Assembly: GCA_023245195.1 (NCBI GenBank)
Contig: JAHFKU010000009.1
Location: 1-34,021 of the forward strand
Direction: 5' to 3'
Source: Candidatus Staskawiczbacteria bacterium
GTDB lineage: Bacteria > Patescibacteriota > Minisyncoccia > Minisyncoccales > Staskawiczbacteraceae
DNA length: 34,021 nucleotides
Shown here in pieces: positions 13,701 through 22,391 of the stretch. How positions within the stretch are numbered: the stretch's first letter is position 1; each line of letters opens with the position of its first letter. A model generated the notes under the pieces. That model was not told the origin of the DNA. It saw nothing but the letters and a program-made list of their open reading frames with translations, and did not search any database. Made by a program: the position numbers and the translations under genes.

Positions 13701-14747
13701 ATGAATAGCGAACATATTTATTTTGTAAAAGGAATGCACTGTGCGGCCTGCGAAGTTTTGATTGAAAAGAAACTGCTGGAGATTCCTGGGGTGAAAGCTG
13801 TTGATGCTTCTACGGTTGATGGAAAAGCAACTGTTGAATACGAAGGCGAGAAACCAACTATACATATATTAAACGATATTTTTAAAAAGGATAGCTATGT
13901 CTTTTTTGAAAACCCCATTTTAGCCACAGAAGATTCAAATCAGAAAGAGAGCACCAAAAACTCTACATTATTTGGATTTGCCATCGCTATAGGTATTATT
14001 ATGATTTTCTTGTTGTTGGACAATTTGGGAATATCCGGACTCTTTAATATCAATTCAAAATCTTCCGCCGTCTCATTCTTCGGATTCGGATTAGTAGCTG
14101 GGTTATCCAGTTGCGCTGCCCTTGTAGGTGGCATGGTGCTATCACTTTCAAAGCAATGGAATGAATTATATTCGCACACTGATTCTTCATTAAAAAAGTT
14201 GCAGCCTCATATATTATTTAATGTTGGTCGGATCGTGTCCTACGGAATTTTTGGTGGCATCTTGGGACTCATTGGAAGCAGATTAGCGCTTTCATTTACC
14301 TTAACTGTCTGGCTAGTAATTGCTGTTTCTCTATTTATGATTGGCTTAGGGCTTCAAATGCTGGAGGTAAAAGCTTTTCGGCACTTCCAGCTAGGATTGC
14401 CAAAATTCATTACCCGAAGCATCGCTGACGAGAAAAATTTCCAGGGAAGATATATGCCGTTTGTTATGGGCGTTTTAACTTTTTTTCTGCCCTGCGGATT
14501 TACCATTACCGCCCAAACGATTGCCTTATTATCAGGAAGTTTTTTGCAGGGTTCCTTAATTATGGGATTCTTTGCCTTAGGCACAGCCCCCATGCTACTG
14601 GTAATTGGAATATCGAGTGTAAAGTTTTTCTCAAAGCCCCATGTTGCTTTGACGTTTTCCAGAGTCGCAGGTTTTTTGGTTTTGTTCTTTGCTCTTTGGA
14701 ATATCTATAATCAAATGAATGCGCTGGGATTCATTGGTCTCAATTAG
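13701..14747 (+). CDS. HMA domain fused to UreH/DsbD-like membrane protein
   Basis: Residues 1-70 form a heavy-metal-associated domain with GMHCAAC (C14, C17). Residues 85-348 form about six to seven membrane helices of the UreH_2/TauE-like and CcdA-like superfamily. Two cysteine-bearing helix motifs stand out, GLSSCAAL and FLPCGFT, the latter resembling the PCG of thiol-redox transporters. In copper operons such fusions probably move copper or electrons across the membrane, with the HMA domain delivering Cu(I); this is inferred from context. The gene follows csoR by one base and is followed by a 159-bp palindrome. Length and motifs look intact. Confidence 0.8.
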   Translation: MNSEHIYFVKGMHCAACEVLIEKKLLEIPGVKAVDASTVDGKATVEYEGEKPTIHILNDIFKKDSYVFFENPILATEDSNQKESTKNSTLFGFAIAIGIIMIFLLLDNLGISGLFNINSKSSAVSFFGFGLVAGLSSCAALVGGMVLSLSKQWNELYSHTDSSLKKLQPHILFNVGRIVSYGIFGGILGLIGSRLALSFTLTVWLVIAVSLFMIGLGLQMLEVKAFRHFQLGLPKFITRSIADEKNFQGRYMPFVMGVLTFFLPCGFTITAQTIALLSGSFLQGSLIMGFFALGTAPMLLVIGISSVKFFSKPHVALTFSRVAGFLVLFFALWNIYNQMNALGFIGLN

Positions 14748-14775
14748 AATGATAAAATTATTAACATTACATGTG

Positions 14776-14934
14776 GACCTCTTGCAAAATAAGGCTTTAC
14801 TGCAAATAAAGCCTTTGGACGAAAAATACGCAATAATTTTTTAGCTTACCGCAGAGGGTAAACTAAAAAATTCTATCGTATTTTTCGCCCGCAAAGTCTG
14901 TATTTTCGCACGAAGCCTAATTTTGCAAGAGGTC
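14776..14934. repeat. 159-bp full-length palindrome G before the cupredoxin gene
   Basis: The terminal arms (14776-14797 and 14913-14934) match at 21 of 22 positions, starting GACCTCTTGCAAAAT. The inner arms (GACGAAAAATACG... and ...CGTATTTTTCGCC) also pair, so nearly the whole segment folds into one long hairpin. The outer arm contains GAGG, the only ribosome-binding site for the gene starting at 14937. Confidence 0.88.
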
Positions 14935-14936
14935 TT

Positions 14937-15368
14937 ATGAATAAAAATAGTAAGTTTATACAAAATCTCTCAATCGGCGCTATCATAATTTCTATACTTA
15001 TTTCCGGCTATATTCTTTTAAAGCCCAGCGCTAATCAACCAGTAAGCCAGAAGTCGGGCGGTAATGGAGACATTTCTTTAGTTGATGGAAAACAGGTAAT
15101 TAAAATGACTGTTTTTGCTGATAGGTATGAACCAGAATATTTTACCATAAAAGCTGGAGTTCCGGTGCGTTGGGAAATTACCTCATCTGGTCAGCCAGGT
15201 TGCGATAGCGGAGCAATTATTCCTAAGGGTTTTGGGAATGGCACGATTTATTTAAATCCCGATCAAGGTCAGGTTACCGTTTCAGAATTTACCGTGCAAA
15301 ATCCAGGCACGTATAAATTTGGCTGTCCTATGTTTATGGTACGCGGGACCGTGCAAGTGAATAATTAA
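14937..15368 (+). CDS. Membrane-anchored cupredoxin-like copper protein
   Basis: This 143-residue protein has an N-terminal membrane anchor (about 12-28) and a linker. From about 48 to 142 it has a cupredoxin-like beta domain: KMTVFADRYEPEYFTIKAGVPVRWEI, then QPGCDSGAIIP, then PGTYKFGCPMFMVRGTVQV. Classical cupredoxins use two His, a Cys and a Met. Here no histidine appears in the domain, and C89, C130, M132 and M134 occupy the likely site, which suggests a Cu(I)-type thiolate/methionine site rather than an electron carrier. It lies between the HMA-UreH fusion and CopA, so outer-face copper handling is likely. Its ribosome-binding site (GAGG) is part of a long palindrome, which could control translation. 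Confidence 0.82.
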   Translation: MNKNSKFIQNLSIGAIIISILISGYILLKPSANQPVSQKSGGNGDISLVDGKQVIKMTVFADRYEPEYFTIKAGVPVRWEITSSGQPGCDSGAIIPKGFGNGTIYLNPDQGQVTVSEFTVQNPGTYKFGCPMFMVRGTVQVNN

Positions 15369-15384
15369 TTTTACTTTGAATTAT

Positions 15385-17697
15385 ATGATCTCAAAAACTT
15401 TTAACATTAAAGGAATGCACTGTGCGTCTTGTTCGAGCCTTATAGAAATGACTCTCAAGAAAATTGAAGGAGTTGTTTTGGTGGAAGCTAATTATGCTAC
15501 AGAAACTGCTAACATTTCTTTTGATGAATCAAAGGTAACCCCTGAAGAACTTTCCAAAAAAATAGAACCTTTGGGCTATTCAATTATGATGCCAATGGAT
15601 CACGAAATGGGAATGTTGGCAGAGCACATGGGGATGCCTGCTGATGAACATATGGCTCATACTGGAATGGGCCAATCAAAGAAAGAAAAGTTGAAAGAAA
15701 TTGCAGAGCAAAAAAATCTGGTAATATCGGCTATTCCACTGGCCGCCATCAGTATATTTATTATGGGTTGGGATATGTTAGCGCAATTCAAGCTAATTCC
15801 CACAATGAATTATACGACCAGTGAATTTTTTCATCACTTACTGCCGATTATGGCTACTTACATGCTTTTCGTAGTTGGCAAGCCCTACCTTTTGGGTATG
15901 TACCGTTTTTTCCGCTACGGAAAAGCAAATATGGATACGTTAATTGGCATAGGCACGTCAGTAGCTTTTCTTTACAGTTTTATTGTGATGGCTTTTGAAG
16001 AACCACTAAAGCAATTTATTAATACAAGCCATACTTATTATGATGTCGCGATTGTAGTTATTGCTTTTATTACCCTCGGAAAATATTTAGAATCAAAATC
16101 AAAGTTAAAAACTGGCGATGCCATAGAAAAGCTGCTTAATTTGCAAGCAAAAAATGCATTAGTAATAAGAAGCGGAAAAGAGCAAGAAGTGCCAGTAAGC
16201 CAAGTGATGCACGGAGATATTATTATGGTAAAACCTGGCACAAAAATTCCGGTTGATGGCATTATTACAAAGGGCAGTTCTTTTATTGACGAAGCCATGG
16301 TTACTGGTGAACCCATGCCAGTTGAGAAAAAAATGGGAGATACGGTAATCGCTGGTACGATTAATACCAATAGCGCTTTTACCTTTAAGGCGACAAAAGT
16401 CGGTTCAGAAACACTGCTTGCCCATATTGTAAAAATGGTACAAGAAGCGCAAGGAAGCCGGGCGCCCATTCAAGGGCTGGCCGATAACATTTCAAGCGTA
16501 TTCGTGCCAATCGTACTCGTTATTTCTTTTGTTTCTCTTTTGGCTTGGCTTACGGTTGGTGCTTATTACCTAGGTTTTTCACAGGCTCTTTCATTTGGAT
16601 TAACTTCATTTGTCGGAGTGCTAGTAATTGCGTGTCCGTGCGCCTTGGGATTAGCAACGCCCACCGCCATTATTGTTGGAGTTGGCAAGGGGGCCAGAGA
16701 AGGTATCTTAATTAAAGATGCAGCAACTTTAGAAAAACTTCATAAAGTAACTATAGTGGTTATGGATAAAACGGGGACTATCACTAAGGGAAGGCCGGAG
16801 CTGGCAAGCATTAAAAATTTCTCGAAGATGGATGATAAAGAAGTGGTTTCAATTCTTGGCGGACTTGAAAGCAAATCAGAACATCCCATTGCCCGGGCGA
16901 TTATAGAATATGCAAGATTAAAAAATATAGAACTCAAAAATTCTGAAGATTTCGAAATCATAAAAGGCAAAGGATTAAAGGGAACCATAAACAATACTGA
17001 ATATTTTGCCGGAAATGCAAAACTCATAGCTGATTTGAAAATTTCTTTTGATGCTAAAAGCATTGAACCAGAAACTGTACAGGGCAAAACACCGATTATA
17101 TTAGCTACAAAAAAAGAAATTATTGCCGTTATTATGGTTACGGATATTATAAAACCAGAATCACTTGAGGCGGTAAAAAATCTTCACAAGCTTGGCATTA
17201 AAACTCTCATGCTCACTGGAGATGATAAAAATACCGCCAATGCCATCGCCAAAGAAGTCGGCATTGATAAGCTAATAGCGGAAGTGTTGCCGGAAGACAA
17301 ATTAAAAAAAATTAAAGAATTGCAAGCAGGGGGCGTTGTGGTGGCCATGGCCGGAGACGGGGTTAATGATGCGCCTGCTTTAGCTCAAGCAGATGTGGGA
17401 ATTGCCATGGCTACAGGTATTGATATTGCCATAGAAACTGCGGGAATCACTCTTTTGCATGGCGATATTTCAAAAATCGTCAAAGCCATTAAGCTTTCAA
17501 AAATCACCATGCGCGGAATCAGGCAAAACCTCTTTTGGGCGTTTATTTACAATTTGGCTGGTATTCCCCTTGCCGCCGGCTTGCTATATCCCCTCTTCGG
17601 CTGGCTTTTAAATCCGATTTTTGCGGGGCTGGCAATGGCGTTTTCCAGTGTAAGCGTTGTTGCCAATAGCTTGCGAATTAGGAACAAAAGATTGTAA
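15385..17697 (+). CDS. copA: Copper-exporting P1B-type ATPase
   Basis: CopA pumps Cu(I) out of the cytoplasm using ATP. The 770-residue protein (ATG at 15385; a TTG three codons earlier is less likely) begins with an HMA domain (GMHCASC, C13 and C16). A Met/His-rich stretch follows at about 70-100 (DHEMGMLAEHMGMPADEHM), an added metal-binding linker. Then come the actuator (TGEPMP), the CPC ion site (C417, C419), the phosphorylated D461 (DKTGTI), SEHPIA, and GDGVNDAPALAQAD. All catalytic motifs are intact. It ends the copper operon. The short spacer before it contains TACTTTGAATTATATG, related to one arm of the palindrome at 22885-23102. Confidence 0.95.
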   Translation: MISKTFNIKGMHCASCSSLIEMTLKKIEGVVLVEANYATETANISFDESKVTPEELSKKIEPLGYSIMMPMDHEMGMLAEHMGMPADEHMAHTGMGQSKKEKLKEIAEQKNLVISAIPLAAISIFIMGWDMLAQFKLIPTMNYTTSEFFHHLLPIMATYMLFVVGKPYLLGMYRFFRYGKANMDTLIGIGTSVAFLYSFIVMAFEEPLKQFINTSHTYYDVAIVVIAFITLGKYLESKSKLKTGDAIEKLLNLQAKNALVIRSGKEQEVPVSQVMHGDIIMVKPGTKIPVDGIITKGSSFIDEAMVTGEPMPVEKKMGDTVIAGTINTNSAFTFKATKVGSETLLAHIVKMVQEAQGSRAPIQGLADNISSVFVPIVLVISFVSLLAWLTVGAYYLGFSQALSFGLTSFVGVLVIACPCALGLATPTAIIVGVGKGAREGILIKDAATLEKLHKVTIVVMDKTGTITKGRPELASIKNFSKMDDKEVVSILGGLESKSEHPIARAIIEYARLKNIELKNSEDFEIIKGKGLKGTINNTEYFAGNAKLIADLKISFDAKSIEPETVQGKTPIILATKKEIIAVIMVTDIIKPESLEAVKNLHKLGIKTLMLTGDDKNTANAIAKEVGIDKLIAEVLPEDKLKKIKELQAGGVVVAMAGDGVNDAPALAQADVGIAMATGIDIAIETAGITLLHGDISKIVKAIKLSKITMRGIRQNLFWAFIYNLAGIPLAAGLLYPLFGWLLNPIFAGLAMAFSSVSVVANSLRIRNKRL

Positions 17698-17719
17698 CTC
17701 ATTTAATTCCAAGATGCTG

Positions 17720-17755
17720 ATGCTGTACTTTTTGCAATTGCAAAAAGTACAGCAT
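17720..17755 (+). terminator. 36-bp perfect palindrome after copA
   Basis: ATGCTGTACTTTTTGCAA is followed at once by its exact complement, with no loop. It is the probable end of the copper operon, although the T-rich stretch comes only after several other bases (TATTGTTTATTAGTTTTTTG). Confidence 0.7.
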
Positions 17756-17810
17756 ATTGTTTATTAGTTTTTTGTTTTGTGGTAGTATCAACTCTGAATT
17801 AAGCTAAAAA

Positions 17811-17848
17811 ACCTTGAAATTCTGCGAAAGCATTTCGTAATTTAAGGT
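17811..17848. repeat. Leader hairpin of comM
   Basis: ACCTTGAAATTCTGCGAAA and TTTCGTAATTTAAGGT pair with small bulges and end nine bases before the comM ATG. The right arm (GCATTTCGTAATTTAAGGTA) is related to the arm GCATTTCGTGATTCAAAGTA before the small frame at 23108. Confidence 0.7.
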
Positions 17849-17857
17849 AAAAAATAT

Positions 17858-19381
17858 ATGCCAAGCAAAGTGTTATCAGCCACCATTGTGGGATTAGATG
17901 CCCAATTAGTTGAGGTAGAAATGGATGTATCCCAGGGCTTACGTTCTTTTACGATTGTCGGATTGGGAGATCGGGCTATTGAAGAATCAAAAGAACGGAT
18001 TGAGTCCGCAATTAAAAGTTCTAAATTATTGTCTCCCGGCCAGCGGACGTTTAAAATTTTAGTAAATCTGGCGCCAGCCGATTTGAAAAAAGAAGGTTCT
18101 TTGTATGATCTGCCAATTGCATTGGCATTTTTAATTGCTTCCAAACAAACCAGTTTTAATCCGGAACATCGCCTCTTTTTAGGAGAACTGTCGCTTGATG
18201 GAAAATTACGCCCTATCAAAGGGGCTCTTTCTTTTGCGCTACTGGCCAAAAAACAAGGCATTAAAGAGATTATTTTACCCAAGCAAAACGCCAACGAAGC
18301 CTCGTTGATTAAAGAAGTGAAAGTTATTGGTGTTGAATCTTTAGCCCAAGCAGTCGGTTATTTAGAAAATAGAATTAAGATCGAAGCTTTTGCACCCAGC
18401 CAAGATTCTGGCTTGGCATCGCTAGAAGGTGTCGTTGACATTAGTTGGATCAAGGGGCAAGAATATGCTAAGCGGGCACTCGAAATTACCGCCGCCGGCG
18501 CCCACAATTTATTTTTTTCAGGGCCACCGGGCGGAGGCAAAAGTTTGTTGGCAAAAGCCCTTCCTTCAATTTTGCCGTCCTTGAATTTTCAGGAAGCTTT
18601 GGAGGTTACCAGAATTTATAGCGTCGCAGGGCTGCTTAAAGAAAACCAAACGATGGTAAACCAAAGACCGTTTCGCGCCCCTCATCACATTGCTTCTGAG
18701 GCTTCTTTGCTGGGCGGAGGTACTCCTCTTCGCCCCGGAGAAATTACTTTGGCGCATCGAGGCGTACTATTTTTAGATGAATTCCCGGAGTTTCATCGGG
18801 ATGTACTGGAATCTTTGCGCCAGCCCATTGAAGAGGGCAAGGTTACCATTTCGCGGTCAAAAGGCACGCTTACCTTTCCCAGTCGCTTTATGTTAATTGG
18901 AGCTTCAAACCCCTGTCCCTGTGGATTTTTAAATAGTCCGGAAAAACCTTGCATTTGTTCACCTTCGCAAGTTTCTATGTATAAAAGAAAGCTTTCAGGA
19001 CCCTTAATGGATAGAATTGATATTTTTATTGAACTACCGGCGGTAAAATATGAAAAATTGGCAGATACTTCAAGTAGCGAAAATCTTTCCGCTCCGATGA
19101 AAGCAAAGATAGAAAAAGTCCGCCAAATACAAAAGGAGAGATTTATTAATGATGGAATATTGGTAAACTCTGAAATGCAAATCCCCCAGATAAAAAAATA
19201 CTGTGGGCATGATGCAAAAAGCCAAGAACTGTTAAAAAAATATGTTGATTCCGGTAAGTTATCGGCGCGGGGCTACCACCGGATTTTAAAAGTTGCCCGT
19301 ACGATTGCCGATTTGGCCGGCGCCCAAAATATCCAACATGAGCATATCGCTGAAGCGCTAATGTATCGATTGAAAGATTAA
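17858..19381 (+). CDS. comM: ComM/YifB family AAA+ protein (Mg-chelatase-like)
   Basis: This 507-residue protein has the full ComM layout. An N-terminal Lon-protease-like domain (about 1-170) is followed by an AAA+ core with GPPGGGKSLLAKALP (Walker A, about 222-232) and GVLFLDEFPEF (Walker B), then a cysteine-rich stretch (NPCPCGFLNSPEKPCICSP). The C-terminal Mg-chelatase-type domain contains SGPLMDRIDIFIEL and SARGYHRILKVARTIADLAG. In Vibrio and Haemophilus, ComM is a hexameric helicase that drives branch migration during natural transformation. That role fits Patescibacteria, many of which keep DNA-uptake genes, though none others are in this window. A hairpin precedes the start and a strong terminator follows. 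Confidence 0.92.
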   Translation: MPSKVLSATIVGLDAQLVEVEMDVSQGLRSFTIVGLGDRAIEESKERIESAIKSSKLLSPGQRTFKILVNLAPADLKKEGSLYDLPIALAFLIASKQTSFNPEHRLFLGELSLDGKLRPIKGALSFALLAKKQGIKEIILPKQNANEASLIKEVKVIGVESLAQAVGYLENRIKIEAFAPSQDSGLASLEGVVDISWIKGQEYAKRALEITAAGAHNLFFSGPPGGGKSLLAKALPSILPSLNFQEALEVTRIYSVAGLLKENQTMVNQRPFRAPHHIASEASLLGGGTPLRPGEITLAHRGVLFLDEFPEFHRDVLESLRQPIEEGKVTISRSKGTLTFPSRFMLIGASNPCPCGFLNSPEKPCICSPSQVSMYKRKLSGPLMDRIDIFIELPAVKYEKLADTSSSENLSAPMKAKIEKVRQIQKERFINDGILVNSEMQIPQIKKYCGHDAKSQELLKKYVDSGKLSARGYHRILKVARTIADLAGAQNIQHEHIAEALMYRLKD

Positions 19382-19386
19382 TTTTA

Positions 19387-19425
19387 CCCAACCAAAAAAC
19401 CGTAGAAAGCGGTTTTTTGGTTGGG
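19387..19425 (+). terminator. Terminator of comM
   Basis: A 16-bp perfect stem (19387-19402 with 19410-19425) includes six T's in the descending arm. It starts six bases after the comM stop codon. Confidence 0.85.
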
Positions 19426-19470
19426 ATAAATCCAGCTATATCATTATGTTGATTATAAGCGTATGCTTGC

Positions 19471-19546
19471 AACATACCTATATTGTTAAAATATAGGTAT
19501 GTTATTAGTTAATAAAAAATTAATGATGGGATAAGTATCATTAATT
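19471..19546. repeat. Two A+T-rich hairpins upstream of the histidine kinase
   Basis: The first has 14-bp exact arms (19471-19484 and 19490-19503, AACATACCTATATT). The second has 10-bp arms (19518-19527 and 19537-19546, AATTAATGAT). They lie in the gap between comM and the kinase and could be operator or mRNA leader structures. Confidence 0.6.
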
Positions 19547-19581
19547 ATTACGGTGAGTGATTAACTTTTTATATTATACGG

Positions 19582-21078
19582 ATGAATAAAAAAACTATTG
19601 TTTCCCAGTCAAAAAATACCATCTTAGGGCTTAAATTCTTGGCTAAAGAAAGGGAAGCTATAAGGCGAAAACTGGTGATAACAGCACAAGCGCTTCGCCT
19701 AAAGGCTCAGCAGCTTGCTTTGATTGCCAACGAAAAGGAAAGCATTAGGAGCAAACTAGTGGTAACTGCCAAAAAACTTGCCGTGACAGCAAAAGAAAAA
19801 GAAAGTATTAGACGTAAACTAGCAGTGGTAGCACGGGCGCTTCGTCTGAAAGCTAAACAACTTGCCGTAATCGCCAAGGAAAGAGAACATATTCGACGCA
19901 AGCTGGTGTTGACCGTAGGGAATCTTAACCTTAAAGCCGAAGAACTTGCTATTACGATCGTAGAAAAAAAGGCGATTTTAGCTTCTATTGGAGATGCAGT
20001 TATGGCCTGCAATAAAGAAGGCAAGGTAATATTGTTTAATCGTAAGGCCGTGGCTATGACCGGTTTTTCTGCCAATGAGGTTATTGGAAAACATTATAAT
20101 CGTGTCATAAAATTTGTAAGAGAAATTGATAGTAAACCGGTTGAAGATTTTATTGCCAAAGCCATGAAAACCGGCCAAAAGACTACGATGGCTGATAATA
20201 CGCTGCTGATTAAAAAAAATGGTATTAAAATTCCGGTGGCTGATTCGGCTGAACCGATACGGTACACCAAGGGGGCATTAATCGGTTGTGTTATTGTTTT
20301 CCGGGATGTTAGTCAAGAAAAAGAAGTCGATAAAGCAAAAAGCGAATTTATATCAGTTGCTTCCCACCAGCTTAAAACTCCCGCCACCATTATCAGTTTA
20401 TATGTGGAGATGCTGCTGGGCAAAAGCGGCGGCGTTACCACATCAAAACAGAAAGAGTATATTAATGAAGTAAATGCCGCCAATCAGAGAATTATTAATG
20501 TTATCAATACTTTGCTCAACATTTCTCGGATAGAAATGGGTATTTTTTCTATGGATTTAGCACCGGTAGATATCATTGCTTTTTTAAAAAATGGCATCAA
20601 AGAGTTAAGGGTGAATTTAAAAGAAAAGCACATCATCTTGCAGGAGCACTATCATCAATCAAAGCATGTTATATCTATTGATGCACTATTGCTCGGAATG
20701 GTTTTTTCTAATTTAGTTTCCAATGCCATTAAATACACCTCTTCAGGAGGCGCAATATCGATAAAAAGCTCAAAGGTGAAAAAAAATGAAAAAATACATA
20801 ATAATATTATAAAAGAAGATAGTCTGCTTGTTAGCGTTTCTGATGATGGTTGTGGTATTCCCAAGGATGCCCAAGATAAGATTTTTAATAAGTTTTTTAG
20901 ATCAGAAAATGCGCGCAACCACTATACCGATGGTACGGGACTCGGGCTTTATATTGTCAAATCAATTTTAAATCATATTGGAGGAGATGTATGGTTTTGG
21001 TCGAAAGAAAAAAAGGGCACTATTTTTTATTTTACCGTGCCATTGCCTGGTATCAAAAAACAACATAGCGTAGCTTAA
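19582..21078 (+). CDS. Soluble PAS histidine kinase with heptad-repeat N-terminus
   Basis: This 498-residue protein has no signal peptide or membrane helix. Residues 14-130 consist of repeated units close to AKEREAIRRKLVVTAxALRLKAKQLAVI, with lengths near 28, 21, 28 and 28, all multiples of seven, forming a long basic coiled coil. A PAS domain (about 130-245) follows with ASIGDAVMACNKEGKVILFNRKA. Then come the HisKA dimerisation helix with SVASHQLKTPATI (phosphoacceptor H262) and the HATPase domain (NLVSNAIKYT, VSDDGCGIPKDAQDKIF, GTGLGLYIVKSI). The following receiver gene is 28 bases away and a second regulator lies beyond it, so the three form one signalling cluster. The signal sensed is unknown; the PAS domain suggests a cytoplasmic cue. 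Confidence 0.9.
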   Translation: MNKKTIVSQSKNTILGLKFLAKEREAIRRKLVITAQALRLKAQQLALIANEKESIRSKLVVTAKKLAVTAKEKESIRRKLAVVARALRLKAKQLAVIAKEREHIRRKLVLTVGNLNLKAEELAITIVEKKAILASIGDAVMACNKEGKVILFNRKAVAMTGFSANEVIGKHYNRVIKFVREIDSKPVEDFIAKAMKTGQKTTMADNTLLIKKNGIKIPVADSAEPIRYTKGALIGCVIVFRDVSQEKEVDKAKSEFISVASHQLKTPATIISLYVEMLLGKSGGVTTSKQKEYINEVNAANQRIINVINTLLNISRIEMGIFSMDLAPVDIIAFLKNGIKELRVNLKEKHIILQEHYHQSKHVISIDALLLGMVFSNLVSNAIKYTSSGGAISIKSSKVKKNEKIHNNIIKEDSLLVSVSDDGCGIPKDAQDKIFNKFFRSENARNHYTDGTGLGLYIVKSILNHIGGDVWFWSKEKKGTIFYFTVPLPGIKKQHSVA

Positions 21079-21106
21079 CATAATTTTTTAATAATATAAT
21101 AATTCT

Positions 21107-21496
21107 ATGGTCAATAATAAAAAAACGATATTAATTGTCGAGGATGAACTTCCCTTACTGAACGTATACGCTGATCGATTTAGCGAGGAGGGATTTTTGG
21201 TATTGAAAGCCAGCAATGGTCAAGAGGGTTTTGAGGTTGCAATCAAAGAGAAGCCAGATTTTATTTTACTTGATATTTTAATGCCTATCATGGATGGTCT
21301 AACCATGATGCAAAAATTACGCAAAAGCAGTATCTGGGGCAAGACCGTGCCGGTGATACTTCTAACTAATTTGTCTGCAGAAGAAAAAAGGATCAGGAGA
21401 ATCGTCAGTGAAAATCAGCCAGCAGATTATTTGGTTAAGCTTGATTGGAGTTTGGGCGCTATTATCGATAAGGTAAAGGGAAAATTTACGGTGTAA
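21107..21496 (+). CDS. Stand-alone receiver-domain response regulator
   Basis: This 129-residue protein is a CheY-like receiver only. The acidic pair is at E12-D13, the phosphoacceptor is D56 (FILLDILMPIMDG), the T/S position is in VILLTNLS, and the lysine is in YLVKLD. There is no output domain, so it probably relays phosphate or acts by protein contact. It lies 28 bases after the kinase gene and 37 bases before an OmpR-type regulator. A phosphorelay between the three is plausible but not shown. Confidence 0.9.
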   Translation: MVNNKKTILIVEDELPLLNVYADRFSEEGFLVLKASNGQEGFEVAIKEKPDFILLDILMPIMDGLTMMQKLRKSSIWGKTVPVILLTNLSAEEKRIRRIVSENQPADYLVKLDWSLGAIIDKVKGKFTV

Positions 21497-21533
21497 AGTT
21501 ATAAGGTTGTATCGTAATTCAAATTTATAAAAT

Positions 21534-22214
21534 ATGAGAATTCTTATTGTAGAAGACGAGCAGGCTTTAGCGAAAATCATTAAAGATGGTTTAACAACCA
21601 AGGGCTATGCCGTGGATCACTTATCCGATGGCCAGAAAGCTTTGGGCCGCATCCAGTCAACCTATAATGAGTATGATTTGATCATCCTCGACCTTACGTT
21701 GCCTAATAAAACGGGCCTTCAAATATGCCAGGAAATGAGAAGATTGAATATAGATACGCCAGTGTTAATTTTAACGGCCAATGATAATTTGGAAAGCAAA
21801 GTTTCTCTGTTTGATGCCGGCGCCGATGATTACTTAATAAAACCCTTTGAATTTGCCGAGCTGTTTTCTAGGATTAGAGCTATAACCAGGCGCCCCAAAA
21901 AAGCCCTTTTTACAGAATTAAAAGTATCGGATATCGTTTTAAACGCTTCGACTCAAAAAGTGTTAAGGGCCGGGCAAGAAATAAAACTAACATTAAAAGA
22001 ATTTCGTATTTTAGAATATTTTATGCGAAACCCCGGCATCGTTTTGTCCCGCGAAGATTTGGTGAGAAACGTATATGATTTTGACTATGATTCTTTCAGT
22101 AATGTGCTGGATGTTTTTATTAATAGATTAAGAAACAAAATAGATAAAGATAGAGTTCATAAATTAATCGAAACGGTGCATGGCGTGGGATATCGATTAA
22201 ACACGCAAATGTAA
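21534..22214 (+). CDS. OmpR/PhoB-family response regulator
   Basis: Residues 1-120 form a receiver with E8-D9, phosphoacceptor D53 (IILDLTLPNKTG) and the lysine in DDYLIKPF. Residues 130-226 form a winged-helix DNA-binding domain (LTLKEFRILEYFMRNPGIVLSRE, then VDVFINRLRNKID-like VFINRLRNKID, then VHGVGYRLN). It is full length with no missing key residue. As the only DNA-binding member of the three-gene cluster, it is the probable transcriptional output of the PAS kinase. Target promoters cannot be named from this window. A terminator follows. Confidence 0.93.
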   Translation: MRILIVEDEQALAKIIKDGLTTKGYAVDHLSDGQKALGRIQSTYNEYDLIILDLTLPNKTGLQICQEMRRLNIDTPVLILTANDNLESKVSLFDAGADDYLIKPFEFAELFSRIRAITRRPKKALFTELKVSDIVLNASTQKVLRAGQEIKLTLKEFRILEYFMRNPGIVLSREDLVRNVYDFDYDSFSNVLDVFINRLRNKIDKDRVHKLIETVHGVGYRLNTQM

Positions 22215-22245
22215 TTGCGACATTAGATTATATTTTTATTACTCC

Positions 22246-22272
22246 AACCCCTCCTAAAAGGGGTTATTTTTT
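22246..22272 (+). terminator. Terminator of the two-component cluster
   Basis: AACCCCT and AGGGGTT pair around a six-base loop and run into six T's, about 30 bases after the stop codon. Confidence 0.85.
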
Positions 22273-22391
22273 GTTGTATTAATATAATGTTCATCAGGGA
22301 AGGTTTATGATAACGGCATGCAAGAAAAAATATGTTTTAGGGCAAGTTAACTAGGGCGAATTAGTATTAATTAATAAACAAAAAAAATACT

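Noticed and set aside
14776-14934. Insertion sequence or transposon
   Set aside because: Terminal inverted repeats are present but there is no transposase and no visible target-site duplication; kept as a palindromic repeat only.
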